Assembly (NCBI GenBank): GCA_030407315.1
Contig: JALQPE010000787.1
Coordinates: 62,001 to 126,000 of the forward strand
Source: Asparagopsis taxiformis
Taxonomy: Eukaryota; Rhodophyta; Florideophyceae; Bonnemaisoniales; Bonnemaisoniaceae
DNA length: 64,000 nucleotides
Direction: 5' to 3'
The notes under the pieces were generated by a model that made no database searches, was not told the DNA's origin, and saw nothing but the letters and a program-made list of their open reading frames with translations. Made by a program: the position numbers and the translations under genes. This document shows, one piece after another, positions 40,962 through 52,245 of this stretch. Position 1 is the stretch's first letter, and the number at the start of each line of letters is the position of its first letter.

Positions 40962-42086
40962 CTGGTTGGGTACGGATTGGATGTGGACGGATGGTTTGTG
41001 GATGAGGGCGGTGTGTTATAGCGGGTATGGGAATGGATGTGTATTAATGCAGCATGGGAGGATGGGTGATGCGAGAAAAGCATGTCTCGACATAATGAGA
41101 AGGCTCTCGATCAGTTGGACGATTACAATCTGGCGGGCGCACCGATACATGATGACATCTGCCCGTCTGTCTGGACGATGTGCTTCCGAACGATATGTCA
41201 TACCTGTTAGCATGAACATGATTCGATGAAGAAATTACCGCGCATTGCTGGCCGGTGCTCTTTCTTCCATCACTGAATTGCGGATGGCCCGACTGAGCTG
41301 GAAAGCGGGCAGCCCAAAAACTTGACAATACCCTTCGTCGGTAAGAGACAATTTATCTCTGTAATTTTCCAGCCAATCGTCGCGCACACGTCCCGACTTA
41401 CACTATTCTGCACACGACGACGCCCCCAATGTGCTCCAATGCGCCATTCCATCCGTTGGCGACCTCCGCGCTTGTTGCTGACCGTACGTCCCGTTATGTA
41501 CTATCGATGATACACGTGCCGCCCCGCCCCGCCCCGTCGCAACGCGCCGTCCACTCTGGCACTCAGCACCTGCCAAATGGGCGCGACGAAACAGCATCAC
41601 CTCCTGTTGCCCACTTGGCGTTGATGTGCCGCCACCGCATTTCTCAATTTTTGCATCGATATCACACAGGAGGCGCCACCCCCCAACGATAACAACAAAT
41701 CTAATCCGTGCGTGAGGCGCGCTGTTGAATTTCTGTGCTGCTTGCGACCAAAACTAGTGCATTTTCAAATTTCTGTGCCTTGCGATACGTGTTCAGTGCA
41801 CTACACTTACAAACCCCGTTTCACTTGGTCAAGTAGTTCACCCCCAATCGTGTCATGTGCCACCCACAAGAGGACGTCTTGATACCAGGGGAATCGTGTT
41901 GTCCTCAAACGGTGCGATTCTGTATGTTGAGGCTCATGGTTTAAATTTATCCGCGGCTCCGCGTCAAAAGAACAGCCAGAGTTATTTATAGGAGCCGACT
42001 TTACTGGGGGAAGCACAGATATTTTGCCACACACTCTAAACATATCGTCTCAACTTTTGCAAGCCCACAATTTTTAATTAAAAAAT
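40962..42086. other. Spacer
   Basis: 1.1 kb without a supported gene. Confidence 0.4.
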
Positions 42087-43295
42087 CTATCTCGGGCTAC
42101 CAGCCGATTCATCATTCTCATCATCAACTCTGGCCGTGTCCTCTGTATCCTGACTTGCCACCTCGCATTCACCTCCTTCCACATCCGCCTGCGAGGATCT
42201 ACTACGGACAATCTGACTCGCTACTCCCGTTGCACTGGCCGCATGAAATTCAACTGCAGATGGCACAGTGAGCACTTGTCCGCCAGCCAAAACGCGAACA
42301 ACTTTCTGACCATCAAACTTGCCCTGCAATTCCAACTCTCCAATCTCCCTGTCCCTGTTAATCTTTTCCCGCTGTTCATCAGTCAATCCAGTTCCGACCT
42401 GCACCGCTCTTCGATACGCTTCGACACCCTCTGCGGTCTTGCCTGTCCGACACAACAGCGCGCCCAAATTCCATAACGCTGTCCCATCATCCGGTTGTTC
42501 CTGCAGTAACGCTCTGCAAGCGTCCTCTTCCCTGGGGTCGCTCACATACTTCAATTCTGCACACAGCATATTCAACAAATCCACCTTTATCTGCCGATGT
42601 GCCTCGTCAGCCGAACGAGCGGCATCTATAGCCATTGTAGCTTCAAGGGCGCTACCCAACATACCAGCATTGAGATAGGCTGCGCCAAGATCGTATCTAA
42701 AATAGTTTTCATTTGAACTACGTGTCAACACTGCCTCTCTCAGCACGTCCTCCAGCATCTCTGCGGCGCGACGCGGACGTCCCATCTCTCGGAAAGCATT
42801 TGCATATGTCGCGCGCTCACCGAGGGTCGGCTGATAGCCGGGGAGGGCGAAGAGGCAGTCAAAGGCGTGCTGGGAGGCGGCGAAATCACAACCGGTTTGA
42901 AAGCGGCGAGCGGCGACGGTTTGCAGCAATGCGACGTAGGCTTGATAGGGCGGAGAGCCACATGGCGGGGGCTCGGACGGGCGAAGATTGGCGGGTTTAA
43001 TGGCGCGATTTTGAGCGAGATGGGTGGGAGATTGTGGTAGAACGACGAGTTGGATGCGTGCGGTGGCATCGTTGTGGGACAAAATAACGGCGTGGCGTTG
43101 GTTGAGGGGCGCGCCTTGCGGGCTGGTGAGCCCGTGGATCGTGACGAGGGAGAGCGGGGGAATTGGACGGGCGCGGCCATGAAGCGGGAGGATGCGGACG
43201 AGCGGGCTGGGGACGCATTTGCGAGCGGTTGGTTTTGTGTCGTTTGCGAGGCGTATTGACAGTAGGTGATGACGGGCTGTGGTTGGCGGATGCAT
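42087..43295 (-). CDS. TPR-repeat protein, unknown role
   Basis: The 402-residue protein has an N-terminal Pro/Arg-rich part (to ~110) and then TPR-type helix pairs: ERATYANAFREMGRPRRAAE (~162-182), then YFRYDLGAAYLNAGMLGSAL, and ALWNLGALLCRTGKTAEGVE, each with the Gly/Ala/Tyr pattern of tetratricopeptide repeats. A C-terminal Val/Ala-rich piece and an acidic tail (DTEDTARVDDENDE) follow. TPRs bind partner proteins; none can be named. The start is the ATG at 43295 (MHPPTTARHH); the frame extends upstream only through a TTG. It lies between the first two protease genes but shows no link to them. Confidence 0.7.
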   Translation of the reverse strand: MHPPTTARHHLLSIRLANDTKPTARKCVPSPLVRILPLHGRARPIPPLSLVTIHGLTSPQGAPLNQRHAVILSHNDATARIQLVVLPQSPTHLAQNRAIKPANLRPSEPPPCGSPPYQAYVALLQTVAARRFQTGCDFAASQHAFDCLFALPGYQPTLGERATYANAFREMGRPRRAAEMLEDVLREAVLTRSSNENYFRYDLGAAYLNAGMLGSALEATMAIDAARSADEAHRQIKVDLLNMLCAELKYVSDPREEDACRALLQEQPDDGTALWNLGALLCRTGKTAEGVEAYRRAVQVGTGLTDEQREKINRDREIGELELQGKFDGQKVVRVLAGGQVLTVPSAVEFHAASATGVASQIVRSRSSQADVEGGECEVASQDTEDTARVDDENDESAGSPR

Positions 43296-44835
43296 TGGTT
43301 GAATCTCCGGATCGAAGTGGTCGATGGTGTTGGCTGACGCGCGTCGCGCGTGAAACAACAAACTTTGGGTGACATGCGATTCGTATTTAACATGGCGATG
43401 TGCACGGGAGGCAGTGCTTGGTAGTTTCCTGTAAGCTGGTTGGTGTGAATGTCAGTTATTTTCACAAGTGCCCTTCTAATTGCGCTTTGTGCAGTTTGTC
43501 GATGCACCGTGGACAAGTGATCTGAGATGGTGTGCTTGTTTCAACACGTCACCATTGATTACGCTTCATGGAGGGTCAATCAGTTGTATTGAAGCCTGCA
43601 CCCACTTGCTTTGCTTACACAGTGTTGCACGCTGTCCCGCCAGATGAATTTGTGTGTGGGCGCTTCCCGCCAATCTCGAGTTGACGTGGATTCGATACGG
43701 CGGTGGCGCTCGTCAGTCAGTTGACGAGGTGAAATCGATATGTTCAACCCGAACAGATTGCGCAAGCTCGAGACGGCGCGCACAGCCAGTCGGCTAGCCG
43801 GCCAGCCAGCCGGGCGAGCGAGCGAGCGTGCAGGCTGGAGTGTGCGTGAAAAAAAAATAGATTGAATCATGAGACGGCAATGATGTTTGTGCGTTTTCAA
43901 CGGCGTGCTAAATCACAACGCAAACGCAATTGAGGTTGGACGCATACGACCGCGCTCCATGCGCGTGCGTGCAGTCTCCTGCAGTGCATCGGGTGAATTT
44001 CAGCTCGCAACGTTGCAGACGACAACGGTGTGTGGCTGGAGAATGTTCAAGTCGGCATACATGCACAATCTCGCGACGGTTTGCAATATGCGTGCGCGAG
44101 CAGGTAACACATGACACATGCGGGCGGCGTGGCGCGCAGGTGACGACAGAATGGTGCGTAATTTGCGGATTTTTCGGTAATAATTTTGGAGCTCTTACGA
44201 AAAGGACGCAGTGACACGGCCTGCAGCAAACAAACGTGTCAAAAAGCTTGCCGCTTTGGAAACGACTCGCACACAGGTGGAACGGTAACTTTACACGCGC
44301 GATGCTTTACTGCAATGCAGGCGCGCGTGCAACGTGCATATTTCTGACGTGACCGAGCACGAGGCACGCGTGATGTACCATCACTACTGTACGCGCACAG
44401 CGTGCGACGCGCTGTGGCGTCGTCTCTAATTTGATCGCGCAAAGCGCGACCGCACGCACGTACAGTAGGTTACCATCCCGCCGGATTGTCTGTACCGTAC
44501 TGCACACGACGCGCTCGGTTGCCTTGGCCCGTAATGAATTGTGTACTATGCACGTAACGCGGCCCGACTAGATCCCACTAATTCAACAACGTGTATGTTA
44601 CACCATGTCAAACCCGCGACTCTTAACCCCAACACGAAACGGCCAGTTCCACCCACGTCCACCGCCGACCCCCGTTCCACCCGTCCTACCCAACTCTGCT
44701 GCATCCGTCCGCCCGACCAACAATCGCCGCTCCGCACCGTCCCATTCTGTACCCCCTGATTCATCATGACATTCATCCCCGCTCGCTTCACGCACCCAAA
44801 CCACAGCACCCGATAGTCCGCCGCCACCCGTCGCC
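43296..44835. other. 1.5-kb divergent spacer
   Basis: Upstream of both the TPR gene (minus) and the double protease (plus). No convincing ORF. The last ~230 bases are strongly C-rich on the plus strand. Confidence 0.4.
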
Positions 44836-47280
44836 ATGACCGCCATCCTTGCCCCATTACTCTTCCTTCTCCTCATTCAACCCATTCACGCCCGCCTCCT
44901 CGTCGACACTGCCGTCTGCCCATGCACTCTCCATCTCTCCATTCCATTCCCATCTCATCTTCCGCCTCGTATATCACTCCACATTGCTTCCCCACACGCC
45001 GCTTCCTCCCTCTTGACCGCAAACAACTTCTCCGCCAGTCCCTCGACGACCACTCCTATCTATCAGGCGACCATTCATGTCCCGCGTCCCGGTCCCCACA
45101 CTCTCTCCCTCCGATTGCCCCGTGCCGTCACGAGCCCCACTTTCCGTCTACTCCCCCGTTCCCCGTGTCCCGCCCCGCCTCGCGATCGCCTCTCCGATTC
45201 TTATCTCTACATCGCGACTCTAACTTCTCCCTCCACCCCGCATCGCTACGCTTGCACCGCGACCCTGCTCTCCCACACATGGCTGCTCACTGCCGCCCAT
45301 TGTGCCCCGACCACTCATTGGTACGTCCGATTTCACGATCCACAGGCATCCGTTCGACAAATCGCACACGTTATATCCCACCCGCGATTTGATCTCGCCC
45401 TCATTCAACTCGTTCATCGTGCACCGTCCAATGTTTTCATCACCGTGAACGATGATCCACTCATTCCCCGCGTCCACACCTCTTCCCGTCTGGCCGCTTA
45501 CACAGGCATCACCCTGGGATCGTCGACAACACCATTGAGACAGCTCAATGTGCCCGTCGTGCATCAGCGTGAATGTTTGTCAAAACATGCACCGATCGAC
45601 CCGGCAGATGATTTTCATTCTGCATTCCACATATGTACTGCCAATTCTTTGCAGCGTTTTTGTGATATCGATGCCAATGTGCAGCATCCAGGCGCACCGT
45701 TGGTGCAGTTTGACACCGACGGGCGCCCATTCCAAATCGGAATTGCATCGATGCCAGTTGGAGCTACATCTCAAATCACATCCCCGCAGTATGTACGTAC
45801 TTCAGCCTTTGTACATTGGATGCGCGAAAATGGTGCAGAGTTTTCTGTGACATCGCAGAGACACGCGCCTGTGCTTCGTCAGACGATCGAACGGTGTCCA
45901 ACGCGTCTACCGCATGAAGAACCCATTGAACGCCAACTCGACACGCATCCAAGTGCCAATGTATCGCTCACAACGCGCCAAGTCACTCCGCGCATCGTGG
46001 GCGGCGACACTTCGTCCGTTAGAACGCGTCGCTACATGGTGTCGCTCGTTTCGAAACCATCCGCCAATTCTGTCACCGCATGCACTGGCTCGCTGCTCTC
46101 GAAACGTTGGGTGCTCACGGCAGGCCACTGTGCAGTGCAACGCGATTGGGACGTACGAATTGGGAAACCAGCGCTATTTGGGTCCGATTCGGTAATGGCC
46201 ATTGAGGACGTGTTCATTCACGAGCTGCTCACACCAGAGAATCGACAATATGACATTGCGTTGGTCAAATTGGCATCTGACGCGCCACCCAACAGCCGAT
46301 TCGTCCTCGTGAACGGCAATGCAAACCACCCGAAGGACGAGTCATTTGTGCGAGCTATCGGGTATGGGACGACTGCATTTGGCGAATTCTCATCCAACAT
46401 CCTGCGCCAAGTCGACCTGCCAGTGGTGAATGCGGAGCTCTGTTCGCAACGCTACCAATCATTGAACTCATTGATGCAGATCGATGGCAATTATCAAATG
46501 TGTGCCGGCTACCTCGAGCGCGGCGGCTGCGACAGCTGTCAGGGAGACAGCGGCGGACCTGTGATTCAGTTCAATCCGCAAGGCAAGCCGGTTCAGGTCG
46601 CGATCATTTCATTTGCACACCAATGCGCTGAGCCTGGCTTTCCCGGAGTTAACACACGTGTATCGGCACATATCAGCTGGATGAGATCAAAAGGGGCGGA
46701 ATTCATCGTGTCTCGAAATGCACGCCAGGTATTTGTAAACGAACCTGAGAAGTCTCCAATTGCAGGCGCGAGTCCATTCCCGAGTGTGAGTCCACTTGTG
46801 GATATTGCAGCCTCCACGCCAACCGTTACTGCCTCTGAGACACCAGCGCCGCAGCCGCCGAGACCGCCTGCAGCACCGCCTGGCAGACCGTCGAAATCGC
46901 CACGTCCGAGACCGAGCTCCACACCGTCGAACCCAAATCTGCAATCGCCCTCGGAACAGAAACCGACACCCACTGCTGAGGTAGATGCCGTGACGGTAAC
47001 ACCGGATGCGGACGCTATGGCCGAGCCGGAGAGTAATTCAGATGCTGAGCCGGTGGTTGAAAGTGTAGATGACTCGAGTGGTGGTGCCGCTGCTGATAAT
47101 AATCAAGTCGATTCTGATGATGGTGGTGTCAATGTCACGCCGATCATCATCGCTGTCGGGGTGGCTGGTGGTGCCTTTGTGGTCGTTGCGGTTCTGTTTG
47201 CTGTTTCTCAATCTCGTAATCGAGCCATTGTTGGGGCGGCCGCCGCTGGTGGTGAAGAGTCAACGTCGGCTGCCGTGTAG
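44836..47280 (+). CDS. Double trypsin-domain membrane protein, first domain inactive
   Basis: The 814-residue protein has a signal peptide (1-19) and a degenerate S1 domain at ~120-335: H155 in TAAHC and D186 in FDLALI are kept, but GDSGGP is replaced by QHPGAP (~283-288), so the nucleophile is gone. A second S1 domain starts at PRIVGGDTS (386-393) and is complete, with H431, D473 and S572; D566 in CDSCQGDSGG predicts trypsin-like specificity. A Pro/Ser/Thr-rich stalk and an acidic Asp/Ser-rich stretch follow, then a TM (~768-790, IIIAVGVAGGAFVVVAVLF) and an Ala-rich tail. The first domain also lacks a normal RIVGG activation site, so it is probably a pseudoprotease module. Single exon; the start ATG at 44836 sits directly before the signal peptide. 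Confidence 0.9.
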   Translation: MTAILAPLLFLLLIQPIHARLLVDTAVCPCTLHLSIPFPSHLPPRISLHIASPHAASSLLTANNFSASPSTTTPIYQATIHVPRPGPHTLSLRLPRAVTSPTFRLLPRSPCPAPPRDRLSDSYLYIATLTSPSTPHRYACTATLLSHTWLLTAAHCAPTTHWYVRFHDPQASVRQIAHVISHPRFDLALIQLVHRAPSNVFITVNDDPLIPRVHTSSRLAAYTGITLGSSTTPLRQLNVPVVHQRECLSKHAPIDPADDFHSAFHICTANSLQRFCDIDANVQHPGAPLVQFDTDGRPFQIGIASMPVGATSQITSPQYVRTSAFVHWMRENGAEFSVTSQRHAPVLRQTIERCPTRLPHEEPIERQLDTHPSANVSLTTRQVTPRIVGGDTSSVRTRRYMVSLVSKPSANSVTACTGSLLSKRWVLTAGHCAVQRDWDVRIGKPALFGSDSVMAIEDVFIHELLTPENRQYDIALVKLASDAPPNSRFVLVNGNANHPKDESFVRAIGYGTTAFGEFSSNILRQVDLPVVNAELCSQRYQSLNSLMQIDGNYQMCAGYLERGGCDSCQGDSGGPVIQFNPQGKPVQVAIISFAHQCAEPGFPGVNTRVSAHISWMRSKGAEFIVSRNARQVFVNEPEKSPIAGASPFPSVSPLVDIAASTPTVTASETPAPQPPRPPAAPPGRPSKSPRPRPSSTPSNPNLQSPSEQKPTPTAEVDAVTVTPDADAMAEPESNSDAEPVVESVDDSSGGAAADNNQVDSDDGGVNVTPIIIAVGVAGGAFVVVAVLFAVSQSRNRAIVGAAAAGGEESTSAAV

Positions 47281-48451
47281 TATGTGTGTATGTTGTTTTA
47301 TGTATCAGTGTTGTATTTCGGTCTGATTTGATGCGGTTTGTCGTTGGCATTGCTTTGATGGCTGAGCTTGTCTATAAATTAGTCTAATGTGAAGATAGTT
47401 GGCGGAATGGACTGAGGGTGGTGTGGTTTTGTGAGTTGCAAGTTTAGTGTGCGAGTTGGATGCACACTTTAGCGCTGAGTGGCATACGTGACTGTAGCAC
47501 GCAACATGAAGGTTACAGATTTTTGTTGCTGGATGGATTGACCCAACATGGACTGTACAAAGCGGTGCAACAGAAACATTGTCGTGGATGCAAAAACGTT
47601 TTTAGGGTTGTTATGTACTACAGTACATACAGTGTATAAAATTTAATCTACATATACTACATAGTATGATCACACCTGGAATACTGTACATTGTGAGCTC
47701 AGTATCACTCGCCGGTCCACAATCGCGCAAGCACCATCACCATCACCAGCGCACAGCAAAGCCACTGACGGCACGTGGAGCAATCATCCGCGAGATACCG
47801 ACGGACGCGACGCGACAAGCGTGCGACATGCAACAAAGTTGTCTGCAGGCGACCCGAGCGGTGTGCGTGGCGGATAGACGCAGACAATGGTGATGGCGAC
47901 GATCGGCTGGGGTGGCGAGTCGTGTTGATACAAACGACGGCAGAGGCGTCATCACACGTGGTCTCGCAACATGTGTGACCAAGGCAGGAAAGCACGTGTA
48001 GACGTCGCGTTTGTGGAACGCAAAGGGGTTTGCTTTCGTGTCGGCTACGAGTCGTGGCTTGCAAACCTACGTTGGCCATGACACGTGTCGCGCTGAATTG
48101 AAGCCGGGATTGACGTGTGCGCGATTCGCGCACGCTGGATGGTGGGGACGCACAGGTATGTGCCGGTTGTTTGTAAGTTTTGTGCGATGGATTGGGTAAC
48201 AAGTATGTATCCAGATGGATTTCGTTTCGATGTTGGTCGGTGCTGATGCAAATTGGGCGGTACTGTAATGTGATGCGTAAACTAAATTCCCGGATAAGAT
48301 ACATGAGCTAAAAAAACAAAACATTTATGTGCTGTACATTGTAATCAGTATCTATTCTAATGAGCTTTTCGCGCTCTGCCTTTGCGATCAGTTAGTAAAT
48401 TGCTAGCAAAGATGCCAAATGCTACTGCACCTTGCTCTACTCTCTGTCTAA
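47281..48451. other. Convergent spacer
   Basis: 1.2 kb between two convergent protease genes; only short ORFs, one 199-codon minus frame without any protein-like pattern. Confidence 0.4.
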
Positions 48452-49699
48452 TCACAGCTGCGACGAGGACGAAAAGTCGCTCGCATCATCACCACTCGTC
48501 TCAACTGCATCCTCCATGTGTTGCTCCCCAACCCTGCTATCTTCGCTCAACTCAAATTCATCCGATATCTCCATCATCCCATCATCATCATAACTCCCGT
48601 CCGAATCTCTCCGTCTCTCCGATGCGCGTCGCTTGACCACAATCACAATGACGAGCAAAGTGGCACTGACAGCCAGCAGCGCCACAACCGCCACACCAGT
48701 AACCAGTGCAATTCTCAACATCCGTCCCGATCCGCCCGCCGTCCCACCCGGTTGCACATGCGTCTGTGCCGGCTCATTAGGCGGTGCAAACGCGATATCC
48801 AACGGACCGGTAGTGGTACTACTGCTCTCCCCGATCTCCGTCGTAACAGAAACGCTGTCCTGCGTGTAAACCGGCAGTGTGCTATTCGTTATCGCAAACT
48901 GCGCACCCTTGTCAATCATCCAGTCCACAAACGTAGCAAGACGCAACGAAACGGCTGAAACATGCGCTTGCGCACATCCGTCCTGAAACGAGATAATGCC
49001 CAGCTGCACAGCGTTTCCATCCGCATCGTACTGCACAATCGGTCCGCCACTATCGCCCTTGCAGAACGAACAACCGCCATCATTGTACCCGCTGCACACG
49101 TGCAGTCTGGGCTTGACGTCGACACCGAGCGACTGGTAGCTCAACCAGCAGCGATTCCACTGCACTGTGGGCACATCGACTTGTCGCAGCACGAAATCGG
49201 GTTCGTCCTCGTCCTCGAAACGCTTCCCAAAGCCGATAGCACGCGTGAAAGAGCCGAGCAACGGCAGATGCGGGTTGGTATTCACGAGCACAAAACTGGC
49301 CCACGGCGGGGCATCCTCTGCAAGTTGCACGAGCGCGATATCGACATCGAAACCGGCCAGCGTGTCCGAGTAGCGCTCGTGGGTGTGCACGTGCGCGATG
49401 CGTGTCGCAACGCCCTGCAGTGCATTTGCGGTGCCGATACGCACCTCCCAGTCGGGGCGCACGTGGCAATGCGCGGCGGTGAGCACCCAGCGCGTCGAGA
49501 GTAACGAGCCGGAGCACGAGAAAATGTGGCTGGTGACCGATACCATGTAGGTGTGCGCGTTGCGTTTGGAGATGTCGCCGCCGGAGATGCGCGCGTCGAA
49601 ATCGTCCTGCAGCACGACGGGGCATGTGGCGGAGCGCGCGTGCTGCAATGGGTGCGAGATGACGAGGGGTAGAAGGAGCAGTAGCGGGATGATCGTCAT
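48452..49699 (-). CDS. Membrane-anchored S1-family serine protease with chymotrypsin-like pocket
   Basis: The 415-residue protein has a signal peptide (MTIIPLLLLLPLVIS), an ARISGG activation-like site (37-41), and the full S1 triad: H77 in TAAHC, D120 in DVDIALV and S217 in KGDSGGP. The pocket residue six before the active serine is S211 instead of Asp, so specificity may differ from the two neighbours. A Thr/Ser/Pro-rich stalk leads to a TM (~325-348, IALVTGVAVVALLAVSA onward) and a ~65-residue acidic, Ser/Asp/Glu-rich tail, longer than in the other two. The start at 49699 is the first ATG, at the signal peptide; an upstream GTG is not used. Single exon. Confidence 0.9.
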   Translation of the reverse strand: MTIIPLLLLLPLVISHPLQHARSATCPVVLQDDFDARISGGDISKRNAHTYMVSVTSHIFSCSGSLLSTRWVLTAAHCHVRPDWEVRIGTANALQGVATRIAHVHTHERYSDTLAGFDVDIALVQLAEDAPPWASFVLVNTNPHLPLLGSFTRAIGFGKRFEDEDEPDFVLRQVDVPTVQWNRCWLSYQSLGVDVKPRLHVCSGYNDGGCSFCKGDSGGPIVQYDADGNAVQLGIISFQDGCAQAHVSAVSLRLATFVDWMIDKGAQFAITNSTLPVYTQDSVSVTTEIGESSSTTTGPLDIAFAPPNEPAQTHVQPGGTAGGSGRMLRIALVTGVAVVALLAVSATLLVIVIVVKRRASERRRDSDGSYDDDGMMEISDEFELSEDSRVGEQHMEDAVETSGDDASDFSSSSQL

Positions 49700-50807
49700 G
49701 ATGCGGCTATGTTGATCGCGGACGGGGCACACGCCGTGCGGCGATGCGTATCGTGCCGGTTGCAGCTAGTGAAGATGATGCTCGACATGGATTGGTGTGT
49801 GCGGTGGAGGCGAGTTGAATCGTGTTGCCAGATTGGTGTTGTGTATTTTATGTGTGCGCGCCGAGTTTCTGCGCTGTGAATGGTTGGTTGCGTATGTATG
49901 TCGCGTCTTTATTGGCGCTTGAGATGCTTGATGACTGACTGGCTTACCGTACGTAACGTGTTGGATGGGTGCGGATGTCACGTTTTGTGGCGTTTCAAAA
50001 TTCGCGCCTCTATGTAACACAATGGGACACTTCATAACTATCAGTAATTCCACCTTTAACAAAATTGAAACGGAGCGGAGGACTCGGCGCTGTTGTGTCA
50101 TACATTTCGAGTATTCAGCGACTTGATGCCATTGTTGCCTACCTTCCGTGATTGTCACACTTTTTTCGCGTGGACGCGCCGCCGCAATCGCAGACAGCAA
50201 TCATCTCTTCTACTGTACATGCCGACGCACGACAACAAGGAAACTACTTCGAGGCAACCCAGAAAGCGGCCTCCACAGCTGCACGGTCCCCGCTGAATTT
50301 GGTGAATCATGTTCCAATCACTCGGTTCCTCTTGTTCTACCTGCGCTTGCAGCAGGGAGAGAAGAGCTCGGATCGCATCCATCCATTTCATCGTGCGCAG
50401 CAAGCGCATGCGAGATGCTCGGTCGCTCGTCTATTTTATGCGGCGCCTACTCCCTGCGATATCTTGTCCGATTTCTCATGACATTTCGTTCGGGTGCCTT
50501 TTCGCTTGGGCGTGACTGACAACCTGTCGATCGAACAACTTTTTTTTACCAAGGTAGTAACCTTGCGAAATTAAACAAGACCCTCGTGCAAGGTGATTGC
50601 CCTATGTGCCATGCTGGAGGCGTTTTCTTTGACCCATTCATGTTGATAGGATGGATGGCCCTTTGTCTTTTTGTTCAGGTTCTATTGTATGATAGCCTGT
50701 ACTGTGACTTTTTGATTGGAAAATCTGGGATGTCTCGAGAATTTGCATGCTACACAAAACGCTGTGTATAGAAACACTCACTGCACCCCCATTCAGCAGA
50801 ACTGCAA
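49700..50807. other. 1.1-kb spacer
   Basis: No supported gene; ORFs are short and overlapping. Confidence 0.4.
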
Positions 50808-50880
50808 GGGTCTGTAGCTCAATTGGTAGAGTGCTCGCTTAGCATGCGAGAGGTACCGGGATCGAAGCCCGGCAGATCCA
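50808..50880 (+). tRNA. trnA-AGC: tRNA-Ala (anticodon AGC)
   Basis: Identical over 73 bases to the copy at 981-1053 on the opposite strand: G3:U70 acceptor, AGC anticodon, no intron, no encoded CCA. A TTTTT run follows within 10 bases as terminator. Confidence 0.96.
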
Positions 50881-52085
50881 ATTCTTTTTCTATCGGCGGT
50901 TATACGCACACAGTAATTTTTGAATTTTTTTGTCAATCACTTCTTCTATGGGTTCAATTGTGAGCGATTGCAGTTCACATCCGGGAAGATATTACGACAC
51001 CCCAACTCACGGCAAAGTATGCCCCAAGATGTCTGTTGCACATGACACTTCCTATGAAAATGCAACGTAGCAAGTTCACCACGTTGTTTAATACTCCAAG
51101 ATGAGACCCGGTCACTCGCTTGCGCTGGCTTCAATTTTGTTACGTTTCCATACGTGGGAATGAACGATGTTCCCGAAGTGGAAAAGGACATTGTTTCCAC
51201 CGTCAACTTTTCTCGCCGAAGCGCGTACACTCTCCAATGAGTCGCCTCTATTTTTTTCTTTGTTACCCATGCAACATGGTATCCTTAATGCATGGATGAA
51301 CATCTATCTAATACCTCTATTATAGAATATAATTCAAGTCGTCTTGATGCACAGCGAAAGTATAAATAGTGTCACCATAACACTGTGAAACTATATCACT
51401 TTTAATAAATAATCGATCACGAGACAGGAAGCCACCGAGCCACCGTGACAAACGATTCCAACAAGCGCAAATGCGACATCAAACATTGTGACAGCGATCC
51501 TTTCGCAATCTTCTATCCGCCTTTCTCAATGCTGAAATAACACACTCTAACATCGGAGTACAGTTTCTCGCGATGCGACTTTATCTTGGAAACCATCCAT
51601 ATGCACATCGGTGGTCATTTCTCTCCGTTCACAGTGCTCACACTTTCCAATCACGGCGAGTACAGCAGGGTTTTGGGCCTGAAAATGAGTCGGCACCCTG
51701 CGCAGAAATTGCAACAAGGAGCGAGCGGTAGGTTTCTACGGCGATAGTGCATCTCAAGTGCCATAGTTCTTGAAAATATGTTGAGAGCGCCTAGTTTTGG
51801 AGCAAAATTTCGACGTCTCCTGTAATGGATTACGTGTGTACCGGTTGTTCCAGAGGGCTTAGCCATTGATGGAAAAAGAGATGCGTGCATTTCTGGTCGT
51901 CCCTTCCGCAATCCCTTTTTCGCGACTAGAGTAGATTGGTGCACGGTAATTTCAACATTATGCTTTAGATGTGCCCGCCTGCGTCACGGTACACGCGTGT
52001 TCGACACGAGCTACTTGAAAGAGTTTCGAGGTCAGGCACAAGCCGTGCCTGAAAAGGAACGCGTTGAATGTGACAAAAAGTGAGC
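50881..52085. other. 1.2-kb spacer between tRNA genes
   Basis: AT-richer than the protein-coding part, with only short ORFs. A minus frame at 51651-51944 repeats a HYRRR motif twice but is not convincing as a gene. Confidence 0.4.
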
Positions 52086-52158
52086 TGGATCTGCCGGGCT
52101 TCGATCCCGGTACTTCTCCCATGCGAAGGGAGCACTCTACCAATTGAGCTACAGACCC
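52086..52158 (-). tRNA. trnA-CGC: tRNA-Ala (anticodon CGC)
   Basis: A 73-base cloverleaf on the minus strand, equal to the AGC gene except in the anticodon arm: the stem is CTCCC/GGGAG and the loop TTCGCAT, giving CGC, plus one base 3' of the stem. G3:U70 is kept, so alanine identity is secure. A T5 run follows downstream (plus strand AAAAA just below 52086). The tRNA-Gln gene ends 14 bases upstream in the same direction. Confidence 0.95.
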
Positions 52159-52172
52159 TTACAGCCGTCATG

Positions 52173-52245
52173 AGTTCCTGCTGGGACTTGAACCCAGGCT
52201 TCGAGATTCAGAGTCTCGCGTGCTAACCAACTACACAACAGGAAC
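52173..52245 (-). tRNA. trnQ-CTG: tRNA-Gln (anticodon CTG)
   Basis: Minus-strand cloverleaf: acceptor GTTCCTG/CAGGAAC, D arm, anticodon stem CGAGA/TCTCG with loop CTCTGAA (anticodon CTG, glutamine), T arm GCCTGGGTTCAAGTCCCAG with a slightly extended stem, discriminator T as in other eukaryotic glutamine tRNAs. No T-run terminator separates it from tRNA-Ala(CGC) 14 bases further on. Confidence 0.93.

Noticed and set aside
47705..48304. 199-codon minus ORF between protease genes
   Set aside because: No domain or protein-like pattern, overlapped by other frames of equal quality.
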